Source: Alcaligenes sp. SDU_A2
Lineage (GTDB): Bacteria; Pseudomonadota; Gammaproteobacteria; Burkholderiales; Burkholderiaceae_B
Direction of reading: 5' to 3'
DNA: 64,000 nt
Assembly (NCBI RefSeq): GCF_038237375.1
Contig: NZ_CP151273.1
Coordinates: forward strand, 3,348,001-3,412,000
Part shown: positions 18,919-30,491 of the stretch, piece after piece
Layout: each line of letters starts with the position of its first letter
Position numbering within the stretch: position 1 is the first letter of the stretch
Program-made: the position numbers and the translations under genes
Notes under the pieces: generated by a model
Told to the model about the DNA's origin: nothing
The model's database searches: none
What the model saw: the letters and a program-made list of their open reading frames with translations, nothing else

Positions 18919-19823
18919 CGCGCTGGCTCCGGCATCACCAATACGCGCTGCTGACCGCACTGCGCCGTCTGAAAACCCAACCGTTTTCGTCACTGTCCAA
19001 TCTGGTGGTCATTGCCCTGACTCTGGCCGTGCCTATACTAGGGGCCGCCATCCTGCTGGCCGCCCAACCCGTGGTGCGCGAAATTCCGATTTCGCCTGAG
19101 ATGACGGTCTTCATGGAGCAGGATGCCAAGCTGGAACAGGCCCAGGCCCTGACCGCCGCCATCAACAAGGACTTCGCCCCGGTGCTTGCCCAGGCCCGCC
19201 TGGTCAGCAACGAGCAGGCCTTGGGCCAGCTCAAGGGCAATCCTACCTGGGCCGACGCACTGGCCGTACTGCCCAGCAACCCTTTGCCCCATGCCATCGT
19301 GCTGACCTTGCACGACGCGCCGGACCTAGCCGCACGGGCCGATACGCTGGCCCAGGCGCTCAAAGAGCGCGATGGTGTAGACAGCGTGCTGCTGGACAGC
19401 GAATGGGTCCAGCGCCTGGAGGCGATTCTGCGCTTTGTGCGCATAGGCTTGTGGATTCTGATGGCTGGCGTAGGCGTGGTGGTCATTGCCACCGTCTTTA
19501 ACACGGTGCGCCTCCAGGCCCTGAGCCAGCGCGATGAAATAGCCGTGGCGCGCCTGGTCGGCGCAACCGAAGCCTTTGTGCGGCGTCCCTTTTTGTATAT
19601 GGGCGCGCTGACCGGCCTGCTGGCCAGCGCACTGGCCAGCGGCCTGGCGCTGCTGGCACTGACGCCATTGAATCACGCTCTGACACGGCTGGCCGCCAGC
19701 TATGGCGTCCCGCTACAGTTGCGCCTGCCCGATTTTTCGCTTTTGCTGACCGCCGCCGTGCTGGTGGCCATACTGGGAGCGCTGGCGGCGCGCTGGTCCG
19801 TTACCCGCAGTACCCAATACTGA
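18915..19823 (+). CDS. ftsX: Cell-division permease-like protein FtsX
   Basis: The inner-membrane partner of FtsE, 302 aa. It has one N-terminal membrane segment (about residues 23-47), a periplasmic domain (about 50-170) and three further membrane segments at the C-terminus with the FtsX permease region NTVRLQALSQRDEIAVARLVGA. It overlaps ftsE by 4 bases, and mutY starts on its stop codon (TGATG). Confidence 0.95.
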   Translation: MTRWLRHHQYALLTALRRLKTQPFSSLSNLVVIALTLAVPILGAAILLAAQPVVREIPISPEMTVFMEQDAKLEQAQALTAAINKDFAPVLAQARLVSNEQALGQLKGNPTWADALAVLPSNPLPHAIVLTLHDAPDLAARADTLAQALKERDGVDSVLLDSEWVQRLEAILRFVRIGLWILMAGVGVVVIATVFNTVRLQALSQRDEIAVARLVGATEAFVRRPFLYMGALTGLLASALASGLALLALTPLNHALTRLAASYGVPLQLRLPDFSLLLTAAVLVAILGALAARWSVTRSTQY

Positions 19824-20923
19824 TGCCTTTACCCGAACCCTGTACACGCACGCTGGCAGAGCGCGTGGTGACTTGGCAAAAACAAGCCGGTCGCCATCAC
19901 CTTCCCTGGCAGCACACGCAAGACCCCTACCGCGTCTGGTTGTCTGAAATCATGCTGCAACAAACCCAGGTCAGCACCGTCCTGGGCTATTACCAGCGTT
20001 TTCTGGAGCGCTTTCCCAGCGTGCTGGATCTGGCCGCCGCCGATCAGGACGAGGTCATGCCCTACTGGGCTGGCCTGGGCTATTATGCGCGCGCCCGCAA
20101 TCTGCACCGCTGCGCACGCGAGGTGGCCGAACAATGGAACGGACACTTTCCGCCCACCGCTGCCGAGCTGGCGACACTACCGGGCATAGGCCGATCCACC
20201 GCCTGCGCCATCGCTGCATTCTGTTACGGCGAGCGCAGCCCCATCATGGACGGTAATGTCAAACGAGTCTTTACGCGGTATTTCGGCATTTACGGACAGA
20301 CCCAGAAAAAAGCGGTGGAAAACGTCTTGTGGGACAAGGCCGAGCAAGCCGTCGCGCTGTCCCGCGCCGACCTGGACATGGCTGCCTATACCCAGGGCCT
20401 GATGGATCTGGGTTCGCAGTGCTGTACACGCAGCAAGCCCACCTGTAGCGTGTGCCCCTTGCAAGCGGACTGTTATGCCCATACGCATCAAGCGCAGGCC
20501 GAACTGCCCAGTCCCAAGGTGCGCACGCGCCAGAATGAGCGTTACTGCCATGTGCTGGTTCTGGAACAGGACGGCCAACTGCTGCTGGAGCAACGCCCCG
20601 ATACAGGCATATGGGGCGGCCTGCACACCCTGCCGCAATTCGATGACGAACAACAGCTGCACGTGGCCGCGCAGCGCTGGTCCGCACAAGAACCGGTGGC
20701 CCTGGCTTCGTTCCAGCATGTATTTTCGCACTTCAGGCTGCACATCACGCCCTGGCTGCTGCAAAGCGATGCGCCTGTACTGGCCGAACCCGCCGCCCGC
20801 CAGAACTGGCTGGCGCTAGACGCCCTGCCGCAGGCGGCCTTGCCGGCCCCGATACGCAAGCTGCTTGATGGCCTGTATGCGCCAGACTCCAACGCGCAAT
20901 TGACGTTAGCCGAACACCCTTGA
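19823..20923 (+). CDS. mutY: Adenine DNA glycosylase MutY
   Basis: Removes adenine mispaired with 8-oxoguanine. It has 366 aa: the catalytic Glu in SEIMLQQTQV, the helix-hairpin-helix LPGIGRSTA with the catalytic Asp in PIMDGNVKR, the 4Fe-4S cysteine set CCTRSKPTCSVCPLQADC and a C-terminal Nudix-like recognition domain. Translation is coupled to ftsX (TGATG). The ftsEX-mutY order is common in beta-proteobacteria. Confidence 0.96.
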   Translation: MPLPEPCTRTLAERVVTWQKQAGRHHLPWQHTQDPYRVWLSEIMLQQTQVSTVLGYYQRFLERFPSVLDLAAADQDEVMPYWAGLGYYARARNLHRCAREVAEQWNGHFPPTAAELATLPGIGRSTACAIAAFCYGERSPIMDGNVKRVFTRYFGIYGQTQKKAVENVLWDKAEQAVALSRADLDMAAYTQGLMDLGSQCCTRSKPTCSVCPLQADCYAHTHQAQAELPSPKVRTRQNERYCHVLVLEQDGQLLLEQRPDTGIWGGLHTLPQFDDEQQLHVAAQRWSAQEPVALASFQHVFSHFRLHITPWLLQSDAPVLAEPAARQNWLALDALPQAALPAPIRKLLDGLYAPDSNAQLTLAEHP

Positions 20924-20994
20924 CGCACCCTGCGCACTAGCGGGGCTTGATAAGCCCGCGCAGCGATGCCGGCAGCGCCAGCGGCCCACAAGAC

Positions 20995-22134
20995 TTAGAC
21001 CCGAACAGGCCTGTGATGACTGATGCTCATCAGCATCCCGCAGGCCACCCCCAATGTCATCAGGGCTGTACCGCCATAGCTCAGGAATGGCAACGGCACA
21101 CCCACCACAGGCAAAATGCCGGTAACCATGCCGATATTCACAAAGACATACACAAACAGCATCATGGACATGGAACCAGCCAGCAAGCGGCTGAACTGAG
21201 TCTGCGCAGCCACGGCGATAGACAGGCCACGTAGAATCAACAATGCATACAGCACCAGCAGCATGATGCCGCCATACAAACCAAACTCTTCGGCAAAGAC
21301 GGCAAAAATAAAGTCGGTCGTGCGCTCGGGCACAAAATCCAGATGCGATTGCGAACCCATCATATAGCCTTTGCCATATACCCCGCCCGAGCCGATGGCG
21401 ATCATAGACTGTATCGTATGGAATCCTTTACCCAAGGGATCACTGCCGGGGTTCAACAAGGTGCAGACCCGGTGCTTCTGATAATCGTGCAGCACGACCC
21501 AGTCCAGATCCGGAATACAAATCTGGTCTTCGTAGTACAGCAATGCGCTGATACCCATCACCAGCACCAGGAAAATCGGCACCAATAAACGAAACGACAG
21601 GCCCGCAAAATAGATGACGCAAAAACCCGCGCCAAACACCAGCAGCGCCGTACCCAGGTCGGGCTGGCGCACGATCAGCAGAAACGGGATCATCAGCAGC
21701 ACGCCGGCCACCAGAAAATCCATGAAACGCATCCGCGACCCCTGATGGCGGTCGAAATACCAAGCCAGCATCAAGGGCACCGATATCTTGAGCATTTCCG
21801 AAGGCTGGATGCGCGCCACGCCCAGATCCAGCCAGCGGGTCGCGCCTTTGCTGGTTTCGCCAAAAAACTCCACGCCCAGCAAAAGCACCACGCCAATCGA
21901 ATAGATGACCGGGGCCAGCCGCATCCACAGAGGCGGTGGCATCAGGGCCGCCACCCACATAACGCCAAAGGCCAACAGAAAATTTCGTGTCTGGTCGGCA
22001 AAACGCCAGTCCGTGCCGCCCACGGCCGAATGCATGACCGTCATACCCAGCACGGTCATCAGCACCAATAACAAAAACAGCGGCCAGTCGAAAGCATTGA
22101 TGGCTTTCAGGCCCCATTGAAGAATCCGTCTCAT
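20995..22134 (-). CDS. rodA: Rod-shape SEDS glycosyltransferase RodA
   Basis: A SEDS-family peptidoglycan polymerase of the elongasome, 379 aa, with about ten membrane segments. Family signatures include RWLDLGVARIQPSEMLKISVP and, near the end, LPFLSYGGTALMTLGVACG. The ATG at 22134 overlaps the mrdA stop (ATGA); an upstream frame start at 22161 would run into mrdA. It is the last gene of the mreBCD-mrdA-rodA operon. Confidence 0.95.
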   Translation of the reverse strand: MRRILQWGLKAINAFDWPLFLLLVLMTVLGMTVMHSAVGGTDWRFADQTRNFLLAFGVMWVAALMPPPLWMRLAPVIYSIGVVLLLGVEFFGETSKGATRWLDLGVARIQPSEMLKISVPLMLAWYFDRHQGSRMRFMDFLVAGVLLMIPFLLIVRQPDLGTALLVFGAGFCVIYFAGLSFRLLVPIFLVLVMGISALLYYEDQICIPDLDWVVLHDYQKHRVCTLLNPGSDPLGKGFHTIQSMIAIGSGGVYGKGYMMGSQSHLDFVPERTTDFIFAVFAEEFGLYGGIMLLVLYALLILRGLSIAVAAQTQFSRLLAGSMSMMLFVYVFVNIGMVTGILPVVGVPLPFLSYGGTALMTLGVACGMLMSISHHRPVRV

Positions 22135-23990
22135 TGCAGGTGCCCCCGCTCGATCAGCCAATAGTCAAACACCTGACGGGCGACCGGAGCCGCGACCGAG
22201 CCCCCCCAACCGGCATTTTCCACGATCAGCGCCACGGCGATCTTGGGATTTTCCGCCGGCGCGTAAGACATGAACAAGGCGTGGTCGCGCAGGCGCTCGT
22301 CGATGGCATGGGCGTTGTACTTGGCACCACGCAGGCTAAACACCTGGGCTGTGCCGGTTTTGCCTGCCGCCTGATAAGCCGCCCCGGCAAAGGCGCGCCG
22401 CGCCGTGCCCATGCGCACCACATCGACCAGGGCACGCTTGACCACATCCAGATGCTCCTGCTGCAAAGGAATGACCTGCGTTTCAATATTGACGGGCTTT
22501 TCCAGACTGGGATCATGCGGGTTGACGATCTGACTGACCAAATGGGGTTTGCGGGCGATTCCGTTATTGGCCAGCACCGCCGTGGCATGGGCCAGTTGCA
22601 GCAAGGTAAACGAGTTATATCCCTGGCCCACCGCCACGGAAATGCTCTCGCCCGCATACCAGCGCTGCTGGGCAGGCTTACGGTACGCCTTGCGCTTCCA
22701 GTCGGTTGACGGCAGGATACCGCGCCGTTCGCCGTCCAGGTCAATGCCGGTGTACTGACCAAAACCGAACTGCTTCATGAATTCGTGCAGATTATCCACG
22801 CCGATTTCCGGCCCCAGCGAATAAAAATACGTGTCCGATGACACCACCAAGGCGCGGTGCATGTCGGTGGAGCCGTAAACGGCTCCACCCGCATTACGGA
22901 ACCGCTGACCACCAAACTCGAAATAGCCCGGGTCGGCGATACGGTCGGTGGCCTTGCGTTTGCCCAGCTCCAGCGCCGCCAAAGCCACGAATGGCTTATA
23001 CGTAGAGCCAATGGGATACGTGCCGTACAGGGGGCGGTTGATCAGGGGGTGATCAGGCGAGTCATTCAGCTTGCGCCAGTTTTCCACATCGATGCCGTCG
23101 ATGAACAGGTTAGGGTCAAAAGACGGCGCCGAAACAAACGCCAACACCTCGCCCGTTGCCGGCTCTATCGCCACCAATGCGCCACGCCGCCCCTTGAACT
23201 GAGCCTCGGCCACTTTCTGTAATTCGATGTCCAGCGACAGCTTCAGACTGGACCCAGGAACGGGGTCCACGCGGCTGAGCGTGCGCACCGGACGCCCCGA
23301 AGCGGCAACCTCGACTTCCTCGATGCCGGTGCGTCCATGCAGGGTCTGCTCCCAGGTCTGTTCTATGCCTTTCTTGCCAATGACGCTGGTGCCGCGATAG
23401 TTGCCCGTCTGTCCGCTTTCTTCCAGACGCTGCTGATCGGCTTCGGAAATACGCCCCACATAACCGATGACATGTGCTGCCGACTCGCCCTGCGGGTACT
23501 CGCGCACCCAACGAGCCTGCAAGGTAACGCCCGGAAATTTGTAAGCATGGGCGGCAAACCACGAGGCTTCGTCATCATTCAGGTTGTTGCGCAACATGCT
23601 TTCGGAATAGCGGCTGTTCTGCGCCACACTCTGTTTGAAGCGGCGCCGGTCACGCGGACTCAGCTCTATCAGCCTGCCGATTCGGTCCAGCATGTCATCC
23701 ACGCTGCCTTCCAGATTGGCAGGAACCACTCCCAGGGTGTAGTCGCGGTAATTACGCGCCAGCACGACGCCGTTGCGATCCAGGATTTCGCCACGCCGGG
23801 GAGTAATAGGCACCACCGCAATCCGGTTCTGGTCCGCCCGGGCCGCAAAACCTTCGTAGCGCACGACCTGCAAATACCACAGGCGCACGCCCAGCACGCC
23901 CAGCAACAAGGCGGCCAGAATACCGGCCACCATGGCGCGAATCAACATGCGCTGGCGCTGCTGGTGAGTGGTTTTTTTAAATTCAAACAT
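22131..23990 (-). CDS. mrdA: Penicillin-binding protein 2 (elongasome transpeptidase)
   Basis: A class B PBP, the transpeptidase that partners RodA, 619 aa. It has one N-terminal membrane anchor (about residues 17-40), a dimerisation domain (QNRIAVVPITPRRGEILDRNG) and a transpeptidase domain with STYK (catalytic Ser within PIGSTYKPF), the SSD triad (VVSSDTY) and KTGTAQ. Length and order match PBP2. Confidence 0.96.
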   Translation of the reverse strand: MFEFKKTTHQQRQRMLIRAMVAGILAALLLGVLGVRLWYLQVVRYEGFAARADQNRIAVVPITPRRGEILDRNGVVLARNYRDYTLGVVPANLEGSVDDMLDRIGRLIELSPRDRRRFKQSVAQNSRYSESMLRNNLNDDEASWFAAHAYKFPGVTLQARWVREYPQGESAAHVIGYVGRISEADQQRLEESGQTGNYRGTSVIGKKGIEQTWEQTLHGRTGIEEVEVAASGRPVRTLSRVDPVPGSSLKLSLDIELQKVAEAQFKGRRGALVAIEPATGEVLAFVSAPSFDPNLFIDGIDVENWRKLNDSPDHPLINRPLYGTYPIGSTYKPFVALAALELGKRKATDRIADPGYFEFGGQRFRNAGGAVYGSTDMHRALVVSSDTYFYSLGPEIGVDNLHEFMKQFGFGQYTGIDLDGERRGILPSTDWKRKAYRKPAQQRWYAGESISVAVGQGYNSFTLLQLAHATAVLANNGIARKPHLVSQIVNPHDPSLEKPVNIETQVIPLQQEHLDVVKRALVDVVRMGTARRAFAGAAYQAAGKTGTAQVFSLRGAKYNAHAIDERLRDHALFMSYAPAENPKIAVALIVENAGWGGSVAAPVARQVFDYWLIERGHLQ

Positions 23991-24004
23991 GGCCGCCGTT
24001 CCGG

Positions 24005-24583
24005 TCAGGGCGAACCGGAATCGGTCTCGTCATGGCGACGCTGCGGCAGAAACAGCACACTATCGGCCAACGGCCAGAGCGCGGCAGTCAGCAAGACGGC
24101 ACCAACCCAGTCCCACCCCGACCATTCGCCCACCAGCCAGGCGTGCAGCACCCGCACAATCAATTGGGCCAGCAGCATGACGGGCAACATGTGCAGCACA
24201 TGCGTCCACATGCCAAAGTGCAGCATGCGGCGGCGCAGCACCAAAGCGCCATACACAACCAATACATAACTGACGGCATGTTCGCCCAACAGCGTGCCGT
24301 CGTGCACATCGACCAGAATACCCAGCACAAAGGCCAAGGACATGGGCACGCGACGCGGCTCGTGCACGGCCCAGAAAGCCAGCACCAACATCAACAGGTC
24401 CGGCGCGAATGGCCACAGCCGCCAGGAAAGCATGGAGGCCAGCCACATCAACAAAATGGACCCCCAAACCAGCCAGGGACTGGAGGCGCGAGAAAACGGG
24501 CTGCTGTCTATGGGTTGCAGGCTGCTCAGGGACGACGGACGCGCTCGCCTGAACGCCGTACTCTGGGAATCAGGGCGATTCAT
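24005..24583 (-). CDS. mreD: Rod shape-determining protein MreD
   Basis: A small polytopic inner-membrane component of the elongasome, 192 aa. It shows the usual run of five to six hydrophobic helices (PWLVWGSILLMWLAS at the N-terminus, VLGILVDVHDGTLLGEHA in the middle). The start at 24583 lies inside the end of mreC (14-base overlap). A GTG start at 24616 is an alternative. It sits 14 bp before mrdA. Confidence 0.92.
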   Translation of the reverse strand: MNRPDSQSTAFRRARPSSLSSLQPIDSSPFSRASSPWLVWGSILLMWLASMLSWRLWPFAPDLLMLVLAFWAVHEPRRVPMSLAFVLGILVDVHDGTLLGEHAVSYVLVVYGALVLRRRMLHFGMWTHVLHMLPVMLLAQLIVRVLHAWLVGEWSGWDWVGAVLLTAALWPLADSVLFLPQRRHDETDSGSP

Positions 24584-25451
24584 GATCGGGCAGATCCTGT
24601 TCGAAAGGTGGATCACTCTCGGGCACGAGCAGTATCAGAAAATGACGATAGCGCTCCGGGTGCGACAAAGGCGTGACCAGTGCCAGGGCAAAGCCCGAGG
24701 CATCATCGCGCTCGATACGGTCCACCGTGCCTACCGGCAGACCCGCCGGAAACAGACCGCCGATACCGCTGGTGATCAACGTGTCTTCTTCCTGCAGGTC
24801 CACATCAGCCGTCAGAAAGCGTACTTCCACCTTGCCGCCTGGATTGCCGCCAAAAGCAATCAAGCGCAGACCACTGCGCAACACCTGGACCGGTACCGAT
24901 ACCTTGTCGTCGGTAATCAGCGCCGCCTCGGAGGTAAAGCGGGTCACGCGCACGACCTGTCCCACCACCCCGCCTTCATCAATCACGGGCATGCCGGGAC
25001 GTATCCCATGGGACGAGCCTTTGTTGAAAATCAGATGTCGGGCGTATCCATTAGGCGGCTCGTACAGCACCTCGACGGCCACCGAAGGCTGGGTAACCGT
25101 ATCAGCCACTTGTAGCAAACGGCGCAACTGCTCGTTTTCTGCCGATAACTGGGCTGCATGCGTCGATAACTGGGCCAGTTCGATACGCTGGCGCTGCAGG
25201 GCTTCTTTTTCAGAGCGGGCCGTCGAGGCCGCATCGGTCCAGCTGCTGAAATAGCTGACCAGGTCGCGCGGCGCGAGCATCACGCGCTGAAAAGGATAAA
25301 GCACGGCCGCCACGGCCTGGCGCACCGGTTCGAGCACCGACATGCGAGCGTCGGCCAGCATCAGGCCCAGGGCCAGCACAAGCAGCGCGGCCACTCGCAG
25401 CTCGGCAGAAGTGCCGCGCCTGAAAAGCCGGATGGAGCTTTGTTCTCGCAT
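24570..25451 (-). CDS. mreC: Rod shape-determining protein MreC
   Basis: A bitopic elongasome scaffold protein, 293 aa. One membrane segment (about residues 19-37) is followed by a coiled coil rich in Glu and Gln (EKEALQRQRIELAQLSTHAA) and the periplasmic beta-barrel domain (GIRPGMPVIDEGGVVGQVV, ITSGIGGLFPAGLPVG). It lies 60 bp after mreB. Confidence 0.95.
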   Translation of the reverse strand: MREQSSIRLFRRGTSAELRVAALLVLALGLMLADARMSVLEPVRQAVAAVLYPFQRVMLAPRDLVSYFSSWTDAASTARSEKEALQRQRIELAQLSTHAAQLSAENEQLRRLLQVADTVTQPSVAVEVLYEPPNGYARHLIFNKGSSHGIRPGMPVIDEGGVVGQVVRVTRFTSEAALITDDKVSVPVQVLRSGLRLIAFGGNPGGKVEVRFLTADVDLQEEDTLITSGIGGLFPAGLPVGTVDRIERDDASGFALALVTPLSHPERYRHFLILLVPESDPPFEQDLPDHESP

Positions 25452-25511
25452 TACTCAAGCACTCGGACGCTTGCCCCCAGGGCATGGAGCGCCCGGGGGA
25501 CTGAGCGAGGA

Positions 25512-26675
<1,164 letters not shown>

Positions 26676-26824
26676 TCAATGATAACTTATAATTGGTCTA
26701 CATTAGGACTGTTTTAATGGTCAGTTAAGTTCTGTAACCTCCACATTTCCTATAAAAACGCGAATCTGCTGCTAACTGGCAGGTTCCCGCCATTTTTTAT
26801 TACTTATCTGCGAATACGACCCTC

Positions 26825-27133
26825 ATGTCCATCAATCAACAGGATATCGCCCGTATCGCGCAACTGGCGCGCATCGATTTATCTGCCGAGCAGACCGCTC
26901 AGGCCGAACAGGATCTGACGCGCATCCTGGGGCTGATCCAGACCCTGCAAACCGTGGACACCGCCGGTGTGGTCCCTATGGCCCACCCCTTGTCCGCTCA
27001 CCAGGACATCGCCCTGCGCCTGCGCGAAGACCAGGCACTGCCCACAGGCTCGCAGGACGATCGCCAAGCCATGATGCGCAATGCCCCCGCCGAACAGGAC
27101 GGCCTGTTCCTGGTGCCCACGGTCATCGAATAA
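26825..27133 (+). CDS. gatC: Asp/Glu-tRNA amidotransferase subunit C
   Basis: The small GatC subunit (102 aa) that stabilises GatA-GatB. It starts MSINQQDIARIAQLARIDL and has the TVDTAGVVPMAHPL region and the ending QDGLFLVPTVIE, both family-typical. The GatCAB complex converts misacylated Asp-tRNA(Asn) or Glu-tRNA(Gln). gatA starts 9 bp downstream. Confidence 0.95.
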   Translation: MSINQQDIARIAQLARIDLSAEQTAQAEQDLTRILGLIQTLQTVDTAGVVPMAHPLSAHQDIALRLREDQALPTGSQDDRQAMMRNAPAEQDGLFLVPTVIE

Positions 27134-27142
27134 AGCTGAACC

Positions 27143-28663
27143 ATGTCTCTCTCACCCGAATTCGCCTCTATCGCCACCCTGCGGCAAGCGCTGCAGGACA
27201 AATCCATCAGCGCGCGCGAACTGGCCCAGCAGGCGCTGGAGCGCAGCGCGCAGCACCAGGACCTGAACGCCTTTGTGCAACAGGAGCCAGCCCTGACGCT
27301 GGCCCAGGCCGATGCTGCCGACACCCTGATCGCCCAAGGCAAGGCCGGCCCCCTGACCGGCATTCCTATTGCCCACAAAGACCTGTTCGTCACGCGCGAT
27401 TGGCGCACCACCGCCTGCAGCAAAATGCTGGGCGACTATATCAGCCCATTTGACGCCACCGTCGTCAGCAAACTACAAGCGGCGGGTGCCGTCTCGCTGG
27501 GCAAGCTTAGCTGCGACGAATTTGCCATGGGCTCGCGCAACGAAAGCTCGGTATTCGGCCCGGTGCGCAACCCCTGGGACAGCAGCATGATTCCGGGCGG
27601 CTCCTCGGGCGGCTCGGCTGCGGCGGTAGCCGCCGGCCTGGTGGCCGGCGCGACGGCCACCGACACGGGCGGCTCCATACGCCAACCCGCCGCCCTGTGC
27701 GGGGTCAGCGGCATCAAGCCAACCTACGGCACCGTATCGCGCTTTGGCATCATCGCCTATGGCTCCAGCCTGGATCAGGCCGGTCCCATCGCGCGTAACG
27801 CCCGCGACCTGCTCGATCTGCTGGAAGCCATGTGTGGTTTCGATCCACAAGACGCAACCAGCCTGGAATTTTGCGACGACCAGCCCAACACGGGCGCGCG
27901 CATCCGCACTCAATTCCAGCAGCACCTGGGCCAGTACGATGCCCAAGGCAGCCAACCCCTGAAAGGCCTACGTATCGGCGTACCTGCCCAATTCTTTGGC
28001 GCTGGCCTGGACCCGGCCATCGCCGCCGGCATCGAGTCGGCGCTGCAAACCTACGAAAGCCTGGGTGCAGAACGCGTAACGGTACAGTTGCCCCTGACCG
28101 AACTGTCCATCCCGACCTACTACGTCATCAGCCCGGCTGAAGCCTCCACCAATCTGTCGCGTTTTGACGGCGTTCGCTATGGCCACCGTGCCGAGCAATA
28201 CACCGACCTGGCCAGCATGATCTCGCGTTCGCGCTCCGAAGGCTTTGGCCCCGAAGTCGTGCGCCGCATCCTGGTAGGCACCTACGTGCTCTCGCACGGC
28301 TATTACGACGCCTACTACCTGCAGGCACAGCGCGTGCGCCGCATGATCGTGGACGACTTCCAGAAAGCCTTCGCCCAATGCGATCTGATCCTGGGACCGG
28401 TTACCCCGACCCTGGGCCGCAAAATCGGCGATGCCACCGACGACCCCACAGCCGACTGGCTGGGCGATATTTACACGCTGGGCGTCAGCCTGGCCGGCTT
28501 GCCCGCCATGTCCATCCCCTGCGGCCTGAGCGGCGGCGACCAACCCCTGCCCATCGGCTTGCAGATCATCGGCAATTACTTCCAGGAAGGCCAATTGCTC
28601 GCATTCGCAGACCGCTTCCAGCAAGTCACCGACTGGCACCAACGTCAACCAGGACAACGATAA
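27143..28663 (+). CDS. gatA: Asp/Glu-tRNA amidotransferase subunit A
   Basis: The glutaminase/amidase subunit, 506 aa. The amidase-signature catalytic triad is visible: Lys in IAHKD, and the Ser-cisSer pair in [13 protein letters not shown] with [11 protein letters not shown]. It releases ammonia from glutamine for GatB. Its TAA overlaps the gatB ATG (TAATG). Confidence 0.96.
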   Translation: MSLSPEFASIATLRQALQDKSISARELAQQALERSAQHQDLNAFVQQEPALTLAQADAADTLIAQGKAGPLTGIPIAHKDLFVTRDWRTTACSKMLGDYISPFDATVVSKLQAAGAVSLGKLSCDEFAMGSRNESSVFGPVRNPWDSSMIPGGSSGGSAAAVAAGLVAGATATDTGGSIRQPAALCGVSGIKPTYGTVSRFGIIAYGSSLDQAGPIARNARDLLDLLEAMCGFDPQDATSLEFCDDQPNTGARIRTQFQQHLGQYDAQGSQPLKGLRIGVPAQFFGAGLDPAIAAGIESALQTYESLGAERVTVQLPLTELSIPTYYVISPAEASTNLSRFDGVRYGHRAEQYTDLASMISRSRSEGFGPEVVRRILVGTYVLSHGYYDAYYLQAQRVRRMIVDDFQKAFAQCDLILGPVTPTLGRKIGDATDDPTADWLGDIYTLGVSLAGLPAMSIPCGLSGGDQPLPIGLQIIGNYFQEGQLLAFADRFQQVTDWHQRQPGQR

Positions 28664-30120
28664 TGGAATGGGAAATTGTCATCGGGCTGGAGACCCACAC
28701 CCAGCTCTCGACCGAATCGAAGATCTTCTCCAGCAGCAGCACCCGTTTCGGCGCGCCACCCAACACGCAGGCCAACGAAGTCGATATGGCCTTGCCCGGC
28801 GCGCTGCCCGTATTTAACCGGGGTGCCGCCGAGCGGGCCATCCGCCTGGGCCTGGCCGTGGGCGGCCATATCGCGCCGCGCTCGGTATTCGAGCGCAAGA
28901 ACTACTTCTATCCAGACCTGCCCAAGAACTATCAGATCAGCCAGATGGAAATCCCGGTTGTCTCCGGGGGCACGATCACATTCATGGTTGGCGACGAAGA
29001 AAAAACCGTCAATCTGACCCGCGCCCACCTGGAAGAAGACGCCGGCAAGTCGCTGCACGAAAACTTCCGTGGTCCGCATGGCGAATCATCCACCGGCATA
29101 GACCTGAACCGCGCCGGCACACCGCTGCTGGAAATCGTGTCCGAACCCGAAATGCGCTCGGCCGCCGAAGCCGTGGGCTATGCCCGCGCGCTGCACAGTC
29201 TGGTCGTCTGGCTGGGCATTTGCGACGGCAATATGCAGGAAGGCTCCTTCCGCGTGGACGCCAACGTATCCGTGCGCCCCAAAGGCCAGGCCGAATTTGG
29301 AACGCGCTGCGAGATCAAGAACATCAACTCTTTCCGGTTCCTGGAACGCGCCATTCAGTACGAGGCCCGCCGCCAGATCGAACTGATCGAAGATGGCGGC
29401 AAGGTCACGCAGGAAACCCGCCTGTACGATGCCGACCGCGACGAAACCCGCAGCATGCGCAGCAAGGAAGATGCCCACGACTATCGCTACTTCCCCGACC
29501 CGGACTTGCCGCCGCTCATCATTGCGGCCGACTGGATCGAGCGCGTGCGCCAGGACATGCCCGAGCTGCCGGCCCAAAAGCAGGCTCGTTTTCAGAGTGA
29601 ATTCGAACTAAGCCCCTACGACGCCGCCCAACTGACGGTAGATCGCGCCACGGCCGACTTTTTCGAAGCCGTGCTGCAGGCCGGCTCCCCCGCCCACGCC
29701 AAGCTGGCCGCCAACTGGATTCTGGGCGAATTGTCCGCCACCCTGAACCGTCAGGAGCTGCCCCTATCCCAATCACGCGTCAGCGCTGCCCAATTGGCTC
29801 AGCTGATCGCCCGCATCGCCGATGGCACCATCTCCAACAAGATCGCCCGCGACGTATTCGCAGCCCAATGGGAAGGCGAACTGAACGGCGATGCAGACGC
29901 GATCATCGAGGCCAAGGGCCTGAAACAGATCAACGACACCGGTGCCATCGGCACTATGGTGGACGAGGTTCTGGCCGCCAACCCCGACATGATCGAGCAG
30001 TACCGCGCCGGCAAGCAAAAAGCGTTCAACGCACTGGTCGGCCAGGTCATGAAAGCGGCCAAGGGCAAAGCCAACCCGCAGCAGATCAACGATATGCTCA
30101 AGCAAAAGCTGGACGCTTAA
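28663..30120 (+). CDS. gatB: Asp/Glu-tRNA amidotransferase subunit B
   Basis: The tRNA-binding kinase/transamidase subunit, 485 aa. The start is [15 protein letters not shown], with the signature [13 protein letters not shown] and [16 protein letters not shown], and a C-terminal Yqey-like tail domain ([16 protein letters not shown]). The start at 28663 overlaps the gatA stop. A longer open frame begins inside gatA at 28378 but is not the real start. It is followed by a strong terminator. Confidence 0.96.
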   Translation: MEWEIVIGLETHTQLSTESKIFSSSSTRFGAPPNTQANEVDMALPGALPVFNRGAAERAIRLGLAVGGHIAPRSVFERKNYFYPDLPKNYQISQMEIPVVSGGTITFMVGDEEKTVNLTRAHLEEDAGKSLHENFRGPHGESSTGIDLNRAGTPLLEIVSEPEMRSAAEAVGYARALHSLVVWLGICDGNMQEGSFRVDANVSVRPKGQAEFGTRCEIKNINSFRFLERAIQYEARRQIELIEDGGKVTQETRLYDADRDETRSMRSKEDAHDYRYFPDPDLPPLIIAADWIERVRQDMPELPAQKQARFQSEFELSPYDAAQLTVDRATADFFEAVLQAGSPAHAKLAANWILGELSATLNRQELPLSQSRVSAAQLAQLIARIADGTISNKIARDVFAAQWEGELNGDADAIIEAKGLKQINDTGAIGTMVDEVLAANPDMIEQYRAGKQKAFNALVGQVMKAAKGKANPQQINDMLKQKLDA

Positions 30121-30143
30121 GTCTTTTCTATCGTTTGTTCCAA

Positions 30144-30174
30144 AACACCAGGCTCAGCGCCTGGTGTTTTTTTA
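30144..30174 (+). terminator. Intrinsic terminator of gatCAB
   Basis: A 10-bp stem AACACCAGGC / GCCTGGTGTT with a 5-base loop is followed by a T-run ending in TTTTTTTA, 24 bases after the gatB stop. Confidence 0.93.
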
Positions 30175-30491
30175 TGCCGACTTTGTACCAACAACAACAG
30201 TGTTTACATCTGTACCTCTATATTTGCACTGCCCCCACACCTATACACACCTCCGCCCACGGCGGATACGGCAGCTTCGCTTTTGCCCGACTTATTCATT
30301 TGGCAGCTAAGAATAAATTCGATAAGCCAGAATAGTTATAAGCAAGCAAGTTTTTCGTATTTCCAGGGCCTGGCGGTCACATGCTGAAATGCTTTTCATG
30401 GAAGTCCTGCCGCTACCGAGCAATCCGCTCTCTGCCGCATCCACCATCGGCCGGCCCAAACCCGCGGGCCTTGTTTCTTACTGGAAGTGTC
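30175..30491 (+). other. Gene-free region before the second amino-acid transporter
   Basis: About 317 bp without a convincing gene. The left half is pyrimidine-rich. The middle is AT-rich (around 30300-30350) and is the likely promoter area of the downstream binding-protein gene. An in-frame upstream start at 30381 exists, but the signal peptide clearly begins at 30492. I see no strong operator. Confidence 0.5.

Noticed and set aside
28378-28662. Upstream extension of gatB
   Set aside because: It lies in another frame of gatA; the GatB family start [10 protein letters not shown] is at 28663.
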